64,000 bases of DNA from Elusimicrobia bacterium GWC2_64_44 (lineage in GTDB: Bacteria; Elusimicrobiota; Elusimicrobia; Elusimicrobiales; UBA9959): positions 1-64,000 of the forward strand of contig MGUG01000032.1 of the NCBI GenBank assembly GCA_001799845.1. The letters run 5' to 3'. A program made the translations under genes and the position numbers. Positions 38,180 to 45,907 of this stretch are shown piece after piece. The first letter of the stretch is position 1. The number at the start of each line of letters is the position of its first letter. The notes below the pieces were generated by a model. That model did no database searches. It was not told the origin of the DNA and worked only from the letters and a program-made list of their open reading frames with translations.

Positions 38180-38571
38180 TAGTCTTGCTCTTTGATTCGC
38201 ACCGGCGGCGTGGTTGGCAGTTCGGTTCGGGGTTCGGCCCCGGTCCGGTGCTCGGTTCCCCCAGGTTCGCGGCCCGCTCCCGCGCGGCGTCTTGCGGCGC
38301 CCGCTTCGGTCTGACAGCGGTGGTCCGTGTTCCGGGGAGTGCTTCGGCCCGTCTCCCGCCTTTTTGGCGGCGCGCGGCCGGCTTCCTGGTTCGGTGGCCC
38401 GTCCCTTGCGGCGGTGTTCCGGCCCCCGGGTTGGCGCTCCGGCTCCCGCGGTCTACGCGGTTCTTGCCCGGTCGTCCTTGTGTGGTGTGCGGTCTGCGGT
38501 TGCGGTACAAACTAAAGTAACGGCTTCGGCCGATGATAGGGCCCCCTTTCGTAGGGGGCCCTCTCAATTTT
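38180..38571 (+). ncRNA. Candidate non-coding RNA with an adenine-depleted core
   Basis: Between the promoter at 38144-38172 and the terminator-like hairpin at 38538-38562 lies about 390 nt. Its core, 38221-38500, has 5 A and 69 T in 280 nt by direct count. Because stop codons need A on the plus strand and T on the minus strand, all six frames are open by default, so the 60-150 residue open frames here carry no coding evidence. None has a ribosome site or recognisable product. Short GC stems are visible, for example CGGGG-TTCGG-CCCCG near 38228, CCGCC-TTTTT-GGCGG near 38357 and CGGC-TTCG-GCCG at 38521-38532. It matches none of tmRNA, RNase P, SRP or 6S RNA as I know them. Confidence 0.5.
38538..38571 (+). 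terminator. Terminator-like hairpin ending the A-depleted transcript
   Basis: AGGGCCCCCT and AGGGGGCCCT form a perfect 10-bp stem with a TTCGT loop, followed by CTCAATTTTA. The U-run is weak. Positions 38545-38560 are also nearly complementary to 38596-38610 in the repeat downstream, so a competing fold exists. Confidence 0.6.
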
Positions 38572-38732
38572 ATGCCAGCTTAACGGAAGGCTATTGGCCC
38601 CTACGAAAGGTTCCTTATGGGGAGAGCTCGCTGCGGCTCGCAGGGGGCCCTCTCAATTTTATGCCAGCTTAACGGAAGGCTATTGGCCCCTACGAAAGGT
38701 TCCTTATATAAGAGGCTCGCTGCCGCTCGCAT
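38553..38732. repeat. Two tandem copies of a palindromic repeat, period 89 bp
   Basis: A 66-nt block is identical at 38553-38618 and 38642-38707. Similar but diverged spacers follow (38619-38641 and 38708-38732, both containing a GCTCGCTG-CGGCTCGC-like stretch). A third start of the unit, GGGGGCCCTC, is at 38733. Within each unit AGGGGGCC pairs with GGCCCCT and AGCTT with AAGGCT, giving a REP/MITE-like cruciform. The first unit starts inside the terminator-like hairpin. No open frame is plausible. Confidence 0.85.
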
Positions 38733-38752
38733 GGGGGCCCTCAGGGCGCTCC

Positions 38753-38807
38753 AATTACGGTGACACAATACTTAATTGCTGGAATTAAGTTCTGTGTCAC
38801 CGGAATT
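38753..38807. repeat. Dispersed palindromic element, copy 1
   Basis: Two 25-nt arms (38753-38777 and 38783-38807) with a 5-nt loop pair with three mismatches. The core arm is GGTGACACAATACTTAATT and the ends are AATT. The same element, with perfect arms, lies at 61913-61965. It looks like a REP/MITE-type repeat; no transposase is in the window. Confidence 0.88.
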
Positions 38808-38831
38808 CAATTTGTTATTATTAATACCTGT

Positions 38832-40541
38832 ATGGGGACTATTTTTGCGCTGCTGAAGGAGAATAAGGGCAAGGCCGCGGTATTCGCGGCGGGGCTTGCG
38901 CTGTTCTCGGCGGCGCTGCTGCCCAAAGCCGCGCTCGAAGACGCCTTCTCCCGCTATACCTTCTATTGCCTGCTGGCGCTGTACCTGGCCCTGGCCGGCG
39001 CGATCATAGCCTTCGCCGCGAAGCGCCGGGAGCAGCTGCCGGAGTTCTTCGCCCGCAACAAGCGGGGCTTCCTGTTCTCGCTCGCGCTGGCCGCCGTTAT
39101 CTTCGCCGCCGCCAAGCCCTCCTTCCGCATCCTCAGCGACGAAACAAACTTGCTGTCCGTGTCCCGCACCATGCTGTCCGAGCGCCGCGTGGACAATATC
39201 ACCATGGGCAAGTGGTATTACTTCAACCTGCAGCCCCTGGCCCGCGAGCGTGACAAGCGCCCCTACGCCTATCCCTTCGCCGTGTACGCAGCGCACGCGC
39301 TGACCGGCTACCGGCCCGCCAACGCCTTCGCCGTGAATTTCGTATTGCTGGTATTGCTCTTCTGCGGCGTCTTCGCCCTCTTCCGCGGCCTCTACGGCGA
39401 GGTCGCGGCCTATTGCGCGGTGCTGCTGGCGGCCGCGCAGCCGCTGCTCATTCTCAACGCCGCCTCGGGCGGCATGGACTTCATGTATGCCGCGCTCATC
39501 TTCTTTTCTTTCCTCGCCCTGCGCGAATACCTGCGCGACGGCGGCCCGGAGACTTTCGGCCTGCTGCTGGCGCTGCTGCTGCTGCTGGCCAACACGCGCT
39601 ACGAGGGGCCGGTGTTCCTCGCCGCTGCGGCCCTGGTGCTGCCGCTGGCGGGGCGGGTGAAGGCGGCCGCGCTGGCCACCTGGCAGTTCGCCGTGCTGCC
39701 GCTGGCCGTGCTGCCGGTGTTCATACAGCGGGTCTGCTTCAGCACCAATTTCGAGCAGGCCGCCGGCGTGGTACCGTTCAGCGCGGCCAACCTGCTCAAG
39801 AACTCCGTCTCTTTCGTGCTGTTACAGTTCAATAACGGCTCCCTCCTGTTCCCCTACGCCTCGCTGGTGAACCTGGCCGGCCTGGCCGCCGCCGGGGCGC
39901 TCTTCCTGCGGCTGGCCCGGCGCGGCGGCGGAGAGGGGCAGGACCGCCTGCTGGCCGGTGTCTCGGCCGCGGGGCTCGCGCTCTACTGGCTGGTGACCTG
40001 CCTCTACTACTTCGGCGACCCGGCCCACCAGGCTTCCGCCCGGCTCTTCCTGCCGGCGGCGCTCACGCTGTCGCTGCTGGCCGCCGGCCTGCTGGCAAGG
40101 GCGACGCGCGGCCGCCCCGTGCCCGCGCTGCTGGCCGCTTCCGCCCTGTTCCTGTTCTACGCGCCGATAGCGGCGGAGAACCGCTTTTATAACAGCCTGT
40201 TCCTGGGCCGCGAGTACCGCCACCAGGTCAGTTTCCTCGAAGAACTGGGCGATAAACATATCCTGCTGATAAGCGACCGCCCTGGCCAGTTCGTGGTGCT
40301 GGACCGCGGCGCCGTCAACTTCGACTACGCCCGCGCCAGCTACCCCTCGCTGGCCGACGAGCAGCGCCGGCATCTCTACAGCCGCGTCATAGTTTTCCAG
40401 GAGATACTGTTCGCCACCGGCAAGCCCACGCCCTCCACCGAACTCGGCCCCGAGTACAAGCTGCGGCCGCTGCTGGAGCGGCAGAATACGGGCGACAGTT
40501 TCCTGCGGTTCTCCGAAGTGATCTTCCCGCCGGCCCCCTGA
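38832..40541 (+). CDS. GT-C-type multipass membrane protein, possible glycosyltransferase (569 aa)
   Basis: About 11-12 membrane segments fill residues 15-460, followed by a soluble C-terminal domain (about 465-569, VSFLEELGDKHILLISDRPGQFVVL). ILSDETNLLSVSRTML (about 98-113), an acidic pair after the first segments, recalls the catalytic loop of ArnT/PMT/GT39-like GT-C enzymes. RPYAYPFAVYAAHALTGYRPANAFAVN is also typical of that group. I therefore infer a lipid-linked sugar transferase; substrate unknown. I chose the ATG at 38832, since the longer frame would run into the palindromic repeat. There is no clear ribosome site; TATTAT ends 10 nt upstream, so a very short leader is possible. Confidence 0.75.
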   Translation: MGTIFALLKENKGKAAVFAAGLALFSAALLPKAALEDAFSRYTFYCLLALYLALAGAIIAFAAKRREQLPEFFARNKRGFLFSLALAAVIFAAAKPSFRILSDETNLLSVSRTMLSERRVDNITMGKWYYFNLQPLARERDKRPYAYPFAVYAAHALTGYRPANAFAVNFVLLVLLFCGVFALFRGLYGEVAAYCAVLLAAAQPLLILNAASGGMDFMYAALIFFSFLALREYLRDGGPETFGLLLALLLLLANTRYEGPVFLAAAALVLPLAGRVKAAALATWQFAVLPLAVLPVFIQRVCFSTNFEQAAGVVPFSAANLLKNSVSFVLLQFNNGSLLFPYASLVNLAGLAAAGALFLRLARRGGGEGQDRLLAGVSAAGLALYWLVTCLYYFGDPAHQASARLFLPAALTLSLLAAGLLARATRGRPVPALLAASALFLFYAPIAAENRFYNSLFLGREYRHQVSFLEELGDKHILLISDRPGQFVVLDRGAVNFDYARASYPSLADEQRRHLYSRVIVFQEILFATGKPTPSTELGPEYKLRPLLERQNTGDSFLRFSEVIFPPAP

Positions 40542-40551
40542 CCCGCCTTCC

Positions 40552-40580
40552 TTGACCGCCCGCCCCAGAACTGGTAGATT
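40552..40580 (+). promoter_or_regulatory. Sigma-70 promoter of the receiver gene at 40587
   Basis: TTGACC (40552-40557), a 17-bp spacer and TAGATT (40575-40580). The -10 ends 6 nt before the ATG, so the transcript would begin at or next to the start codon. Confidence 0.68.
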
Positions 40581-40586
40581 TTTCGC

Positions 40587-40958
40587 ATGGGGGAAAAAAT
40601 ACTCGTTGTTGACGACGACCCGGAGATACAGCTCGCCATGCAGGGCCCGCTGGAAGCCGCCGGCTACACCGTCCGCCTGTGCGATCACGGGCGGGATGTG
40701 CCCGCCGCCGTGGCGGAGTTCAAGCCGGACCTGCTGCTGCTCGACGTGATGCTGCCGGGCGCCGACGGTTTCTCGCTGGCCATGAGCCTGTCGGAGAATG
40801 AGGCCACAGCCCGCCTGCCTATCATAGTGGTCTCGGGGCTCGACACCTCGGAGGCTTTGTTCCGCACGCTGCCGCAGGTGGCGGCCTTCGTTACCAAACC
40901 GTTCGACACGGTGTCTCTGGTGGAGAAGGTGCGCAAGGCGCTGCTGCCTAAAACCTAA
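40587..40958 (+). CDS. Single-domain response regulator (123 aa)
   Basis: This is a receiver-only protein: ILVVDDDPEIQ holds the acidic pocket, LLLLDVMLPGADG the phospho-acceptor Asp (about 53), VVSG the switch position (Ser) and FVTKPFD the Lys. No output domain or kinase is adjacent. It is followed 4 bp later by a membrane protein of unknown function, and its start looks leaderless. Confidence 0.92.
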   Translation: MGEKILVVDDDPEIQLAMQGPLEAAGYTVRLCDHGRDVPAAVAEFKPDLLLLDVMLPGADGFSLAMSLSENEATARLPIIVVSGLDTSEALFRTLPQVAAFVTKPFDTVSLVEKVRKALLPKT

Positions 40959-40962
40959 CGAT

Positions 40963-41766
40963 ATGGAAGAGAACGAGCGCGATCACGGCTGGCTTAAATG
41001 GCTTTTTATCGTACCCGCCTGCCTGGCCCTGGGCGCGCTGGGGGTGCGCTGGGGGATGGCGCCCGGCCGCGCGCGGCAGGTTCTCGCGCCTGCCGCAGCC
41101 TCGGCCCCCGTTACCCCAGCTGAACCCGTTGCGGCCCCTCCGGCCGCCGCGGTTAAGGATAATTTCGAACTGCAGAGCGATGAGACCACTACCGGCGAGG
41201 CCGGCGTGGTCTGGGGCGAAAAGACCGCTGCCGCTCCCGGCGGGACTAAAGCCTCGGCACAGCCAGCGGCCGGCTCTCCCGCAGACCCCGCCGCCGCAAA
41301 AAAAGACTCCGAGACCGGTTTCATGTACGGCGCGCTGACCAAGGTGGCCGGCACTTTGCTGAACAATCCAAAGGCTCTGGCAGCGCTGTTCAACAACGAG
41401 TACGTGGTAAAGGGCTTCATGTCGCGCGGCACCGTGCGCAGCGCCACCGCCAGCAAGGCCGCGCTGTCGGCCTATCTCAAGAACCCAGCCAACCTCTCCA
41501 AATTCATGTCCAAGCCGCCGGTGCAGGCCGGCCTGAAGCGCGCCGACCTGATGAGCGCCATGGCCGGCAGCAAGATGGTGGGCGCCATGCTGGACACGCC
41601 GGGCGGCAAGGCCCTGCTGGCCGATCCCGCCGCCATGGCGGAGATAGTGCGGGCCAACCCGGACCTGGCGCTGGTGCTCGCGGACCCGGCGGTGATGGGA
41701 GCCCTGATGTCCAACCCAAAAACCGCAGGTATAGTTAACCAGGGCGCGGCAGGCTACAGGCCCTGA
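40963..41766 (+). CDS. Membrane-anchored protein with Asn-Pro helical repeats (267 aa)
   Basis: I do not recognise the family. One membrane segment (about 11-29) is followed by a long Ala/Pro linker (about 35-115) and a helical C-terminal domain. The repeats there resemble the STI1/Hsp70-organising type: LLNNPKALAALFNNEYVVKGFM, YLKNPANLSKFMSKPPVQAGL, LLADPAAMAEIVRANPDLALVLADPAVMGALMSNPKTAGIV (given in pieces of the same N/D-P pattern). Such repeats bind hydrophobic segments in other proteins. The orientation is probably N-in, domain outside. It is in an operon with the receiver upstream and the SAF/TPR protein downstream. Confidence 0.7.
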   Translation: MEENERDHGWLKWLFIVPACLALGALGVRWGMAPGRARQVLAPAAASAPVTPAEPVAAPPAAAVKDNFELQSDETTTGEAGVVWGEKTAAAPGGTKASAQPAAGSPADPAAAKKDSETGFMYGALTKVAGTLLNNPKALAALFNNEYVVKGFMSRGTVRSATASKAALSAYLKNPANLSKFMSKPPVQAGLKRADLMSAMAGSKMVGAMLDTPGGKALLADPAAMAEIVRANPDLALVLADPAVMGALMSNPKTAGIVNQGAAGYRP

Positions 41767-41799
41767 GCTACAAGGAAACGAAACCGCAGAGGTGAACGT

Positions 41800-42300
41800 A
41801 TGGTGAAAAATATTCTGATACTCTGTCTGTCCGCCGCGGCGGCGTTCTTCGGCTGGCGCCTCTACGGCGCCGCGCCGGCCGGCGCCCAAGACTTGGCGCA
41901 TGTTATAGCTGCGCGCGCCGACCTGCAGCCCGGCACGGTGCTCACTGAGGACATGCTGGAGACCAGGACCTTGCCGCGCTACGCGCTGCAGCAGGGCGCT
42001 TACGAGGTGCGGTCCATGACCGATATAAAAGCTCCCGCCGGCCTGACCGTAGTGGTGCGCATTCCCAAGGGGGACCAGGTCACCGAGAACTGCCTGAAGG
42101 ACGACGGCGCGCCGCCGGCCTCCGCCGGCAAGCTGCTGCGGTCGCAGGAACGCTACCTGTCCGGCCTGAAATATTTCCAGAATTCCAATTACCCCATGGC
42201 GCGGTCCGAATGGCAGGAGGCGCTGAAGCTCGACCCCAGGAACGCCGACGCGGCCGCCGGCCTCAAGCGCGTGAACATGATAGAGGCCGGGGGCAAATAA
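41800..42300 (+). CDS. Exported SAF-domain protein with TPR (166 aa)
   Basis: A signal or anchor (about 1-29) precedes an SAF domain (about 35-95: VIAARADLQPGTVLTEDMLETRTLP, APAGLTVVVRIPKGDQVTENCL), like that of CpaB/RcpC and FlgA. It ends with one TPR-like repeat (ERYLSGLKYFQNSNYPMARSEWQEALKLDPRNADA). CpaB proteins sit at the secretin of tight-adherence pili, but no pilus genes are nearby, so the role stays open. Confidence 0.8.
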   Translation: MVKNILILCLSAAAAFFGWRLYGAAPAGAQDLAHVIAARADLQPGTVLTEDMLETRTLPRYALQQGAYEVRSMTDIKAPAGLTVVVRIPKGDQVTENCLKDDGAPPASAGKLLRSQERYLSGLKYFQNSNYPMARSEWQEALKLDPRNADAAAGLKRVNMIEAGGK

Positions 42301-42343
42301 CCCGGGCCGAAGCTTTAGCGAGGACGTCCGCCGGGCTAACTGA

Positions 42344-43153
42344 ATGCCCCTCATAAACCTGCACAATCACTCTTCCTATTCCGACGGCACGCTGGCTCCG
42401 GCGGCGCTGGCGGCGGAGGCCGCGCGGGCCGGCATAAAGTATTTCTCGCTCACGGACCACGATGCGGCCGGCGGCTGGGGGGAGATGGCGGCCGCCCTGA
42501 AAGAACACGGGATAAGCTACTGCTGCGGCGTGGAGATAGGCGCGGGCCCTTGCGACTATCTGCATATCCTGGGCTACGGCATAAACCCGGCGGACCCGGT
42601 CCTGCTGGCCGCCCTGGCGGCCCTGCGCGAAAGAAAAGTGACACGCCTGCACCAGACGCTGGCGCTGCTCAAAGGCCTCGGTATAGAAGTAAGGGACGAG
42701 GAGCTGCACTGGCGCGGCTCCTGCCCGCCGGACACTTTCCAGGTGGAGGCGATCCTGCGCGATCGGGGCTTGGCGCCCAGCCGCAAGGAAGCGCACAGGC
42801 TTTACTTCGCGCCGGGGGCGCCCGCCCATGCGCCGCGCAATTCACCCACCGCCGCCGAGGCGATAAAGATCATTAAAGGCGCCGGAGGCAGGGCGGTGCT
42901 GGCCCATCCCTACACGCTCGGTGAAGGCCTGGACCTGCCCGCCCTGAAAGACGCCGGCCTGGAAGGGCTGGAGGCTTTTTACCCGCGGCATACCGAGGAC
43001 GCGACGCGCGGTTTTCTGGCCCTGGCCAAACGCTACGGCCTATTCGTCACCGCCGGTACCGACTTTCACGGCCCCGGCACCGAGCGCGACAAGATGTCCG
43101 GTTTCGAATATAACGAAGAGCTTTTCGCGGAAGTAAGAAAATCATTCATCTGA
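42344..43153 (+). CDS. PHP-domain phosphoesterase (269 aa)
   Basis: This is a cytosolic metal-dependent phosphoesterase of the PHP family, close in layout to the RnaAM/TrpH nucleases and 3',5'-nucleoside bisphosphate phosphatases. Metal ligands are visible in NLHNHSSYSDG (about 5-15), LTDHDAAGG (about 36-44), GVEI, LAHPYTLG and TAGTDFHGPG. Length and motif order are normal. No obvious ribosome site precedes the ATG (GGGCTAACTGA). The downstream gene is 20 bp away. Confidence 0.88.
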   Translation: MPLINLHNHSSYSDGTLAPAALAAEAARAGIKYFSLTDHDAAGGWGEMAAALKEHGISYCCGVEIGAGPCDYLHILGYGINPADPVLLAALAALRERKVTRLHQTLALLKGLGIEVRDEELHWRGSCPPDTFQVEAILRDRGLAPSRKEAHRLYFAPGAPAHAPRNSPTAAEAIKIIKGAGGRAVLAHPYTLGEGLDLPALKDAGLEGLEAFYPRHTEDATRGFLALAKRYGLFVTAGTDFHGPGTERDKMSGFEYNEELFAEVRKSFI

Positions 43154-43173
43154 GGTAACGGGCCTGTAAAGCG

Positions 43174-43905
43174 ATGAAAATCCCTGCTTCATTTATCTTG
43201 TCCGCCCTGGCGCTGCTGTCCGCGGCGGCCGCGGTGGCGGGGGACTGGAAGGTGGACCTGAAGGCCGTCAATGGCGGGGTTACCTATTCGCACGCTCAGT
43301 CCTTAGACCTGGGCGAGCAGAGCACCTACGACGGCAAGGTCCGCATGCGCGGGCCCGGCCGGCCGCGGGAGCTCATTTTCAACTCCCTGCTCAACCAGCC
43401 TGAGGAAGGCCTCTTCCGCCTGGATTACCAGGTGGAGCTGACCGGAGAGCATCCGGCGCGGCCCCCTTTCCAGGCCTCCGGCAAAGTGCTGCTGCGCCCG
43501 GGCAAGCCCGTGCTGGCCGCCGAGGCCGGCGGCTGGAAGCTCATCCTGGAACTTAAGGGCTCGGCCGGCGGCGACCTTCAGAAGCGCAATAACGGCACTC
43601 TGGCTACCAGCCTGAAATGCGGCCGCGCCTCTTACCCGGCCAATTTCGCCTACCTGCCCGAAGAGCAGTACACCGCCGTGCAGTACGACGCCGCGGGCGA
43701 TACGGTGCGCAAGTTCATGGTGGGCCTGCTGCCCAACGCGCCCGCCCTGGACGGCACTTTCCTGCTGCAGTATACCCTGCAGCTCAAAGAGGGCGGTGAG
43801 ACGGCGGCCGAAGGCCAGGGCGAGCTGATCCTGGCCCCCGGCGGCCCCAAGCGCACTGCCAAGGCGGGCAAGGACTGCGTCTTCTCCGCCCGGGCCTTGC
43901 GCTAA
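43174..43905 (+). CDS. Exported protein of unknown function (243 aa)
   Basis: A signal peptide (about 1-22, AAVAG-DW) precedes a beta-rich protein without membrane segments and with two widely spaced cysteines. No motif is recognised. Repeated phrases with alternating hydrophobic pattern (FRLDYQVELTGE, FLLQYTLQLKEGGE) suggest a beta-sandwich. It is probably periplasmic. It may be co-transcribed with the PHP gene upstream. Confidence 0.7.
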   Translation: MKIPASFILSALALLSAAAAVAGDWKVDLKAVNGGVTYSHAQSLDLGEQSTYDGKVRMRGPGRPRELIFNSLLNQPEEGLFRLDYQVELTGEHPARPPFQASGKVLLRPGKPVLAAEAGGWKLILELKGSAGGDLQKRNNGTLATSLKCGRASYPANFAYLPEEQYTAVQYDAAGDTVRKFMVGLLPNAPALDGTFLLQYTLQLKEGGETAAEGQGELILAPGGPKRTAKAGKDCVFSARALR

Positions 43906-43947
43906 GGGCGGCGGTTTTTTGTATGATGAGCCTATGGAGATGATCCT

Positions 43948-44316
43948 ATGAGCTCCACGGTACTCGTGGTGGACGACGACAAGAACGTCTGCGATATTAT
44001 CAGAGCCGAGCTGGGCGGCCAGGGCTACGCTACGGTAGTGGCCGGCAATGGCCAGGAAGCGCTGGCCTATCTCAGGAGCGCCGCTTTGCGGCCCAGCCTG
44101 ATCCTGCTGGACCTGATGATGCCGGTAATGACCGGCTGGGAATTCAGGCGGGTGCAGCAGGAAGACCCCGCGCTGTCGGACATCCCCGTGGCCATCATCA
44201 CCGGCCTGCCTGACGTGCGCGAAAAGGCCGAGGCCCTCGGGGCCGTGGACGTGCTCACCAAGCCCTCGCGCGTGGAACCCCTCACCGAGCTGGTCTCCCG
44301 CTTTTGTTCTAAATAA
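43948..44316 (+). CDS. Single-domain response regulator (122 aa)
   Basis: This is the third receiver-only protein here. VLVVDDDKNVCDII is the acidic pocket, LILLDLMMPVMTGWEF carries the phospho-acceptor Asp (about 55), IITG the switch Thr and VLTKPSR the Lys. A -10-like TATGAT (43922-43927) and GGAG precede the start. It ends before a strong terminator. Confidence 0.92.
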   Translation: MSSTVLVVDDDKNVCDIIRAELGGQGYATVVAGNGQEALAYLRSAALRPSLILLDLMMPVMTGWEFRRVQQEDPALSDIPVAIITGLPDVREKAEALGAVDVLTKPSRVEPLTELVSRFCSK

Positions 44317-44333
44317 GGACTGCACCAAAAGAA

Positions 44334-44363
44334 AAAACCGCCGGGCTAGCCCGGCGGTTTTTA
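44334..44363. terminator. Bidirectional terminator
   Basis: AAAACCGCCGGGC and GCCCGGCGGTTTT form a perfect stem around TA, with A-runs to the left and TTTTTATTT to the right. It serves the receiver gene and the convergent anti-sigma gene. Confidence 0.93.
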
Positions 44364-44381
44364 TTTATTCAGGCGGAGAAT

Positions 44382-45266
44382 TTACGGGGCGGGAGAACCG
44401 AAGTATTTAGCGTACTCGGCCGGGACCGAGGCCGGGTCCGGGACTATCAGCGGGTCCCGCGTGCCGTCGAAAAAGATGAAGCCGTAGGAGCAGTCTTTTT
44501 CGGTGAGCGTTACCCTGCCGCCGCCGTTCTTCACGAAGACCAGGCGGCCCGGGCCTGCCGTCGCTACCCTGACCCCTGTTTTCTCCAGGAAGGTTCGCGC
44601 TTTGTACATGGCGGCGTCCGTCTCGGCCGGGGAGGAGGGGCGGTACACTTGCACGCAGACCGGGCCGCGGTATTCCATGGCCGGAGACATTTCCAGAGAG
44701 GAGCCGGCACCGCCGGCTAGAGCGCCCATGGGGGCGGTCGCGCGCGCGGAGAATTTGGCCTGGCTGTAGGCGCCGCGGACCGAGGCTACGGAAGAATACT
44801 TGCGCTCTCCGCCAGAAACTCTGGCGGCGGGTGTGGCCGGGGCCGGAGCGGCCGGTTCTTCAGGGGGCAGGGTGCTGCCGGCTTCGGTTTCTAATTTAGC
44901 TTCCGCCGCGCCAAAGTCGGCGCTGCTGCGCGCGTTGTAGCCCAGTGAGAAAGAGCCCGGTTCCGGAACATTGGTAAGGTTCATGACCACCAGAACACCT
45001 GCCGCGGCGGCGGAGAGGGCCAGTACCGGCTTCAGCCAGGGGTAGGCGGCTTTTTTGGGGCCGGCCAGCACCGCGCCCTTTAAGTAAGGCGGCACCGGCT
45101 CAAGCCCCTGTGCCTTGACCAGCCTGGAGACGCCGCCGAGCTGGTCCAGCACGGCGCGGCAGTCCGGGCAGCCGGCCAGGTGGGCGTCCACCGCGGCGCG
45201 CTCAACGGGCGGCAGTTCGCCGTCGAGGTAAGCGGAAAGGTTTTCCCTGCAGTTATTGTGGTCCAT
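44382..45266 (-). CDS. Membrane anti-sigma factor with zf-HC2 domain (294 aa)
   Basis: The N-terminal zinc-binding anti-sigma domain (HLAGCPDC, His29-x3-Cys33-x2-Cys36) would hold the ECF sigma factor in the cytosol. One membrane segment (about 76-97) leads to a large outer part. That part has an Ala/Pro linker, then VASVRGAYSQAKF (about 160-172), and a folded C-terminal region with DUF4349-like or unknown character. VASVRG-x2-SQAKF recurs in the VIT-vWA protein divergent from this operon. It overlaps the sigma gene by 14 bp, as is usual for such pairs. Confidence 0.9.
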   Translation of the reverse strand: MDHNNCRENLSAYLDGELPPVERAAVDAHLAGCPDCRAVLDQLGGVSRLVKAQGLEPVPPYLKGAVLAGPKKAAYPWLKPVLALSAAAAGVLVVMNLTNVPEPGSFSLGYNARSSADFGAAEAKLETEAGSTLPPEEPAAPAPATPAARVSGGERKYSSVASVRGAYSQAKFSARATAPMGALAGGAGSSLEMSPAMEYRGPVCVQVYRPSSPAETDAAMYKARTFLEKTGVRVATAGPGRLVFVKNGGGRVTLTEKDCSYGFIFFDGTRDPLIVPDPASVPAEYAKYFGSPAP

Positions 45267-45795
45267 TGTCGTCCGGCAAAGCGTTCAGTTTCAGCCTGAG
45301 CGCCTCGCGTGCCCTCGAGATCCCCGACTTCACCGTGCCCAGCGGCTTCTCCGTGATCTCCGCTATCTCGGCGTAAGAACGGCCGTCTATCTCCCGCAGC
45401 ACCAGCATGGCGCGCTCTTCCGGGGCCAGCTGCGCCAGCGCCCGCTCCAGCGCCGCCTTCTCGTCGCGCCGCTCCAGGGCCGCGTCTACCTGTGCGTCCG
45501 GGGCCGCCACCTGCAGCGCGGGGGCTTCGTCGCCGTCCCCGCCCCGGTCGAGCGAGAAGGTCTTCCAGAAAGACCGGCGTTTCTCGCTCCTCACCCGGTT
45601 CTTCCACACGTTCACGGTGATGCGGTACAGCCAGGTGCCGGCGAAGGAGTGCTCGCGCAGCTCGCCCAGCCCGCGCACCGCCTTCAAAAAAGCGTCCTGG
45701 GCTATGTCCTGGGCGTCGGCCTTGTTGCCGCTGAGGCGCAGCGCCAGGTTATACACCATGGGCGAAAATTTTTCGAACAGCTGCTCAGCGTCCAC
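45253..45795 (-). CDS. ECF-type RNA polymerase sigma factor (180 aa)
   Basis: Sigma region 2 is FSPMVYNLALRLSGNKADAQDIAQDAFLKAVRGL (in pieces, about 9-43) with the TWLYRITVNVWKNR segment. Region 4 is LAPEERAMLVLREIDGRSYAEIAEITEKPLGTVKSGISRAREAL (about 124-168). It has no extra C-terminal domain. It begins the operon sigma then anti-sigma, and is preceded by its own GGAAC-N17-GTCTAA promoter, which indicates autoregulation. Confidence 0.95.
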   Translation of the reverse strand: MDAEQLFEKFSPMVYNLALRLSGNKADAQDIAQDAFLKAVRGLGELREHSFAGTWLYRITVNVWKNRVRSEKRRSFWKTFSLDRGGDGDEAPALQVAAPDAQVDAALERRDEKAALERALAQLAPEERAMLVLREIDGRSYAEIAEITEKPLGTVKSGISRAREALRLKLNALPDDNGPQ

Positions 45796-45819
45796 CGCGG
45801 CCTCCGTTGGCCTCTGGGT

Positions 45820-45847
45820 TTAGACACCGGCGGGCTGAAAAGGTTCC
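45820..45847 (-). promoter_or_regulatory. ECF-sigma promoter of the sigma/anti-sigma operon
   Basis: On the minus strand GGAAC (45847-45843), 17 bp, then GTCTAA (45825-45820). The spacer ends GCCCGCCGGT, nearly as in the promoter that faces the other way at 45908-45935. GGAAC and GTC are the usual ECF -35 and -10 words. Confidence 0.85.
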
Positions 45848-45907
45848 AAAAGAATGCGTCATTAGCTGGGGTTCCCGGGGAAAGTTTAGCAAAATGGGGA
45901 ACCAGCG

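Noticed and set aside
38180-38571. Diversity-generating retroelement template or retron RNA
   Set aside because: No reverse transcriptase gene is in the window and no second, A-variable copy of the sequence is seen.
38185-38672. Open frames of about 60-150 residues within the A-depleted block
   Set aside because: With almost no A on one strand and no T on the other, stop codons cannot form in any of the six frames, so length is not evidence. No ribosome site, start context or recognisable product.
38553-38742. CRISPR array
   Set aside because: Only two full repeat units of 66 nt with diverged 23-25 nt spacers that resemble each other; no cas genes. It is a palindromic tandem repeat.
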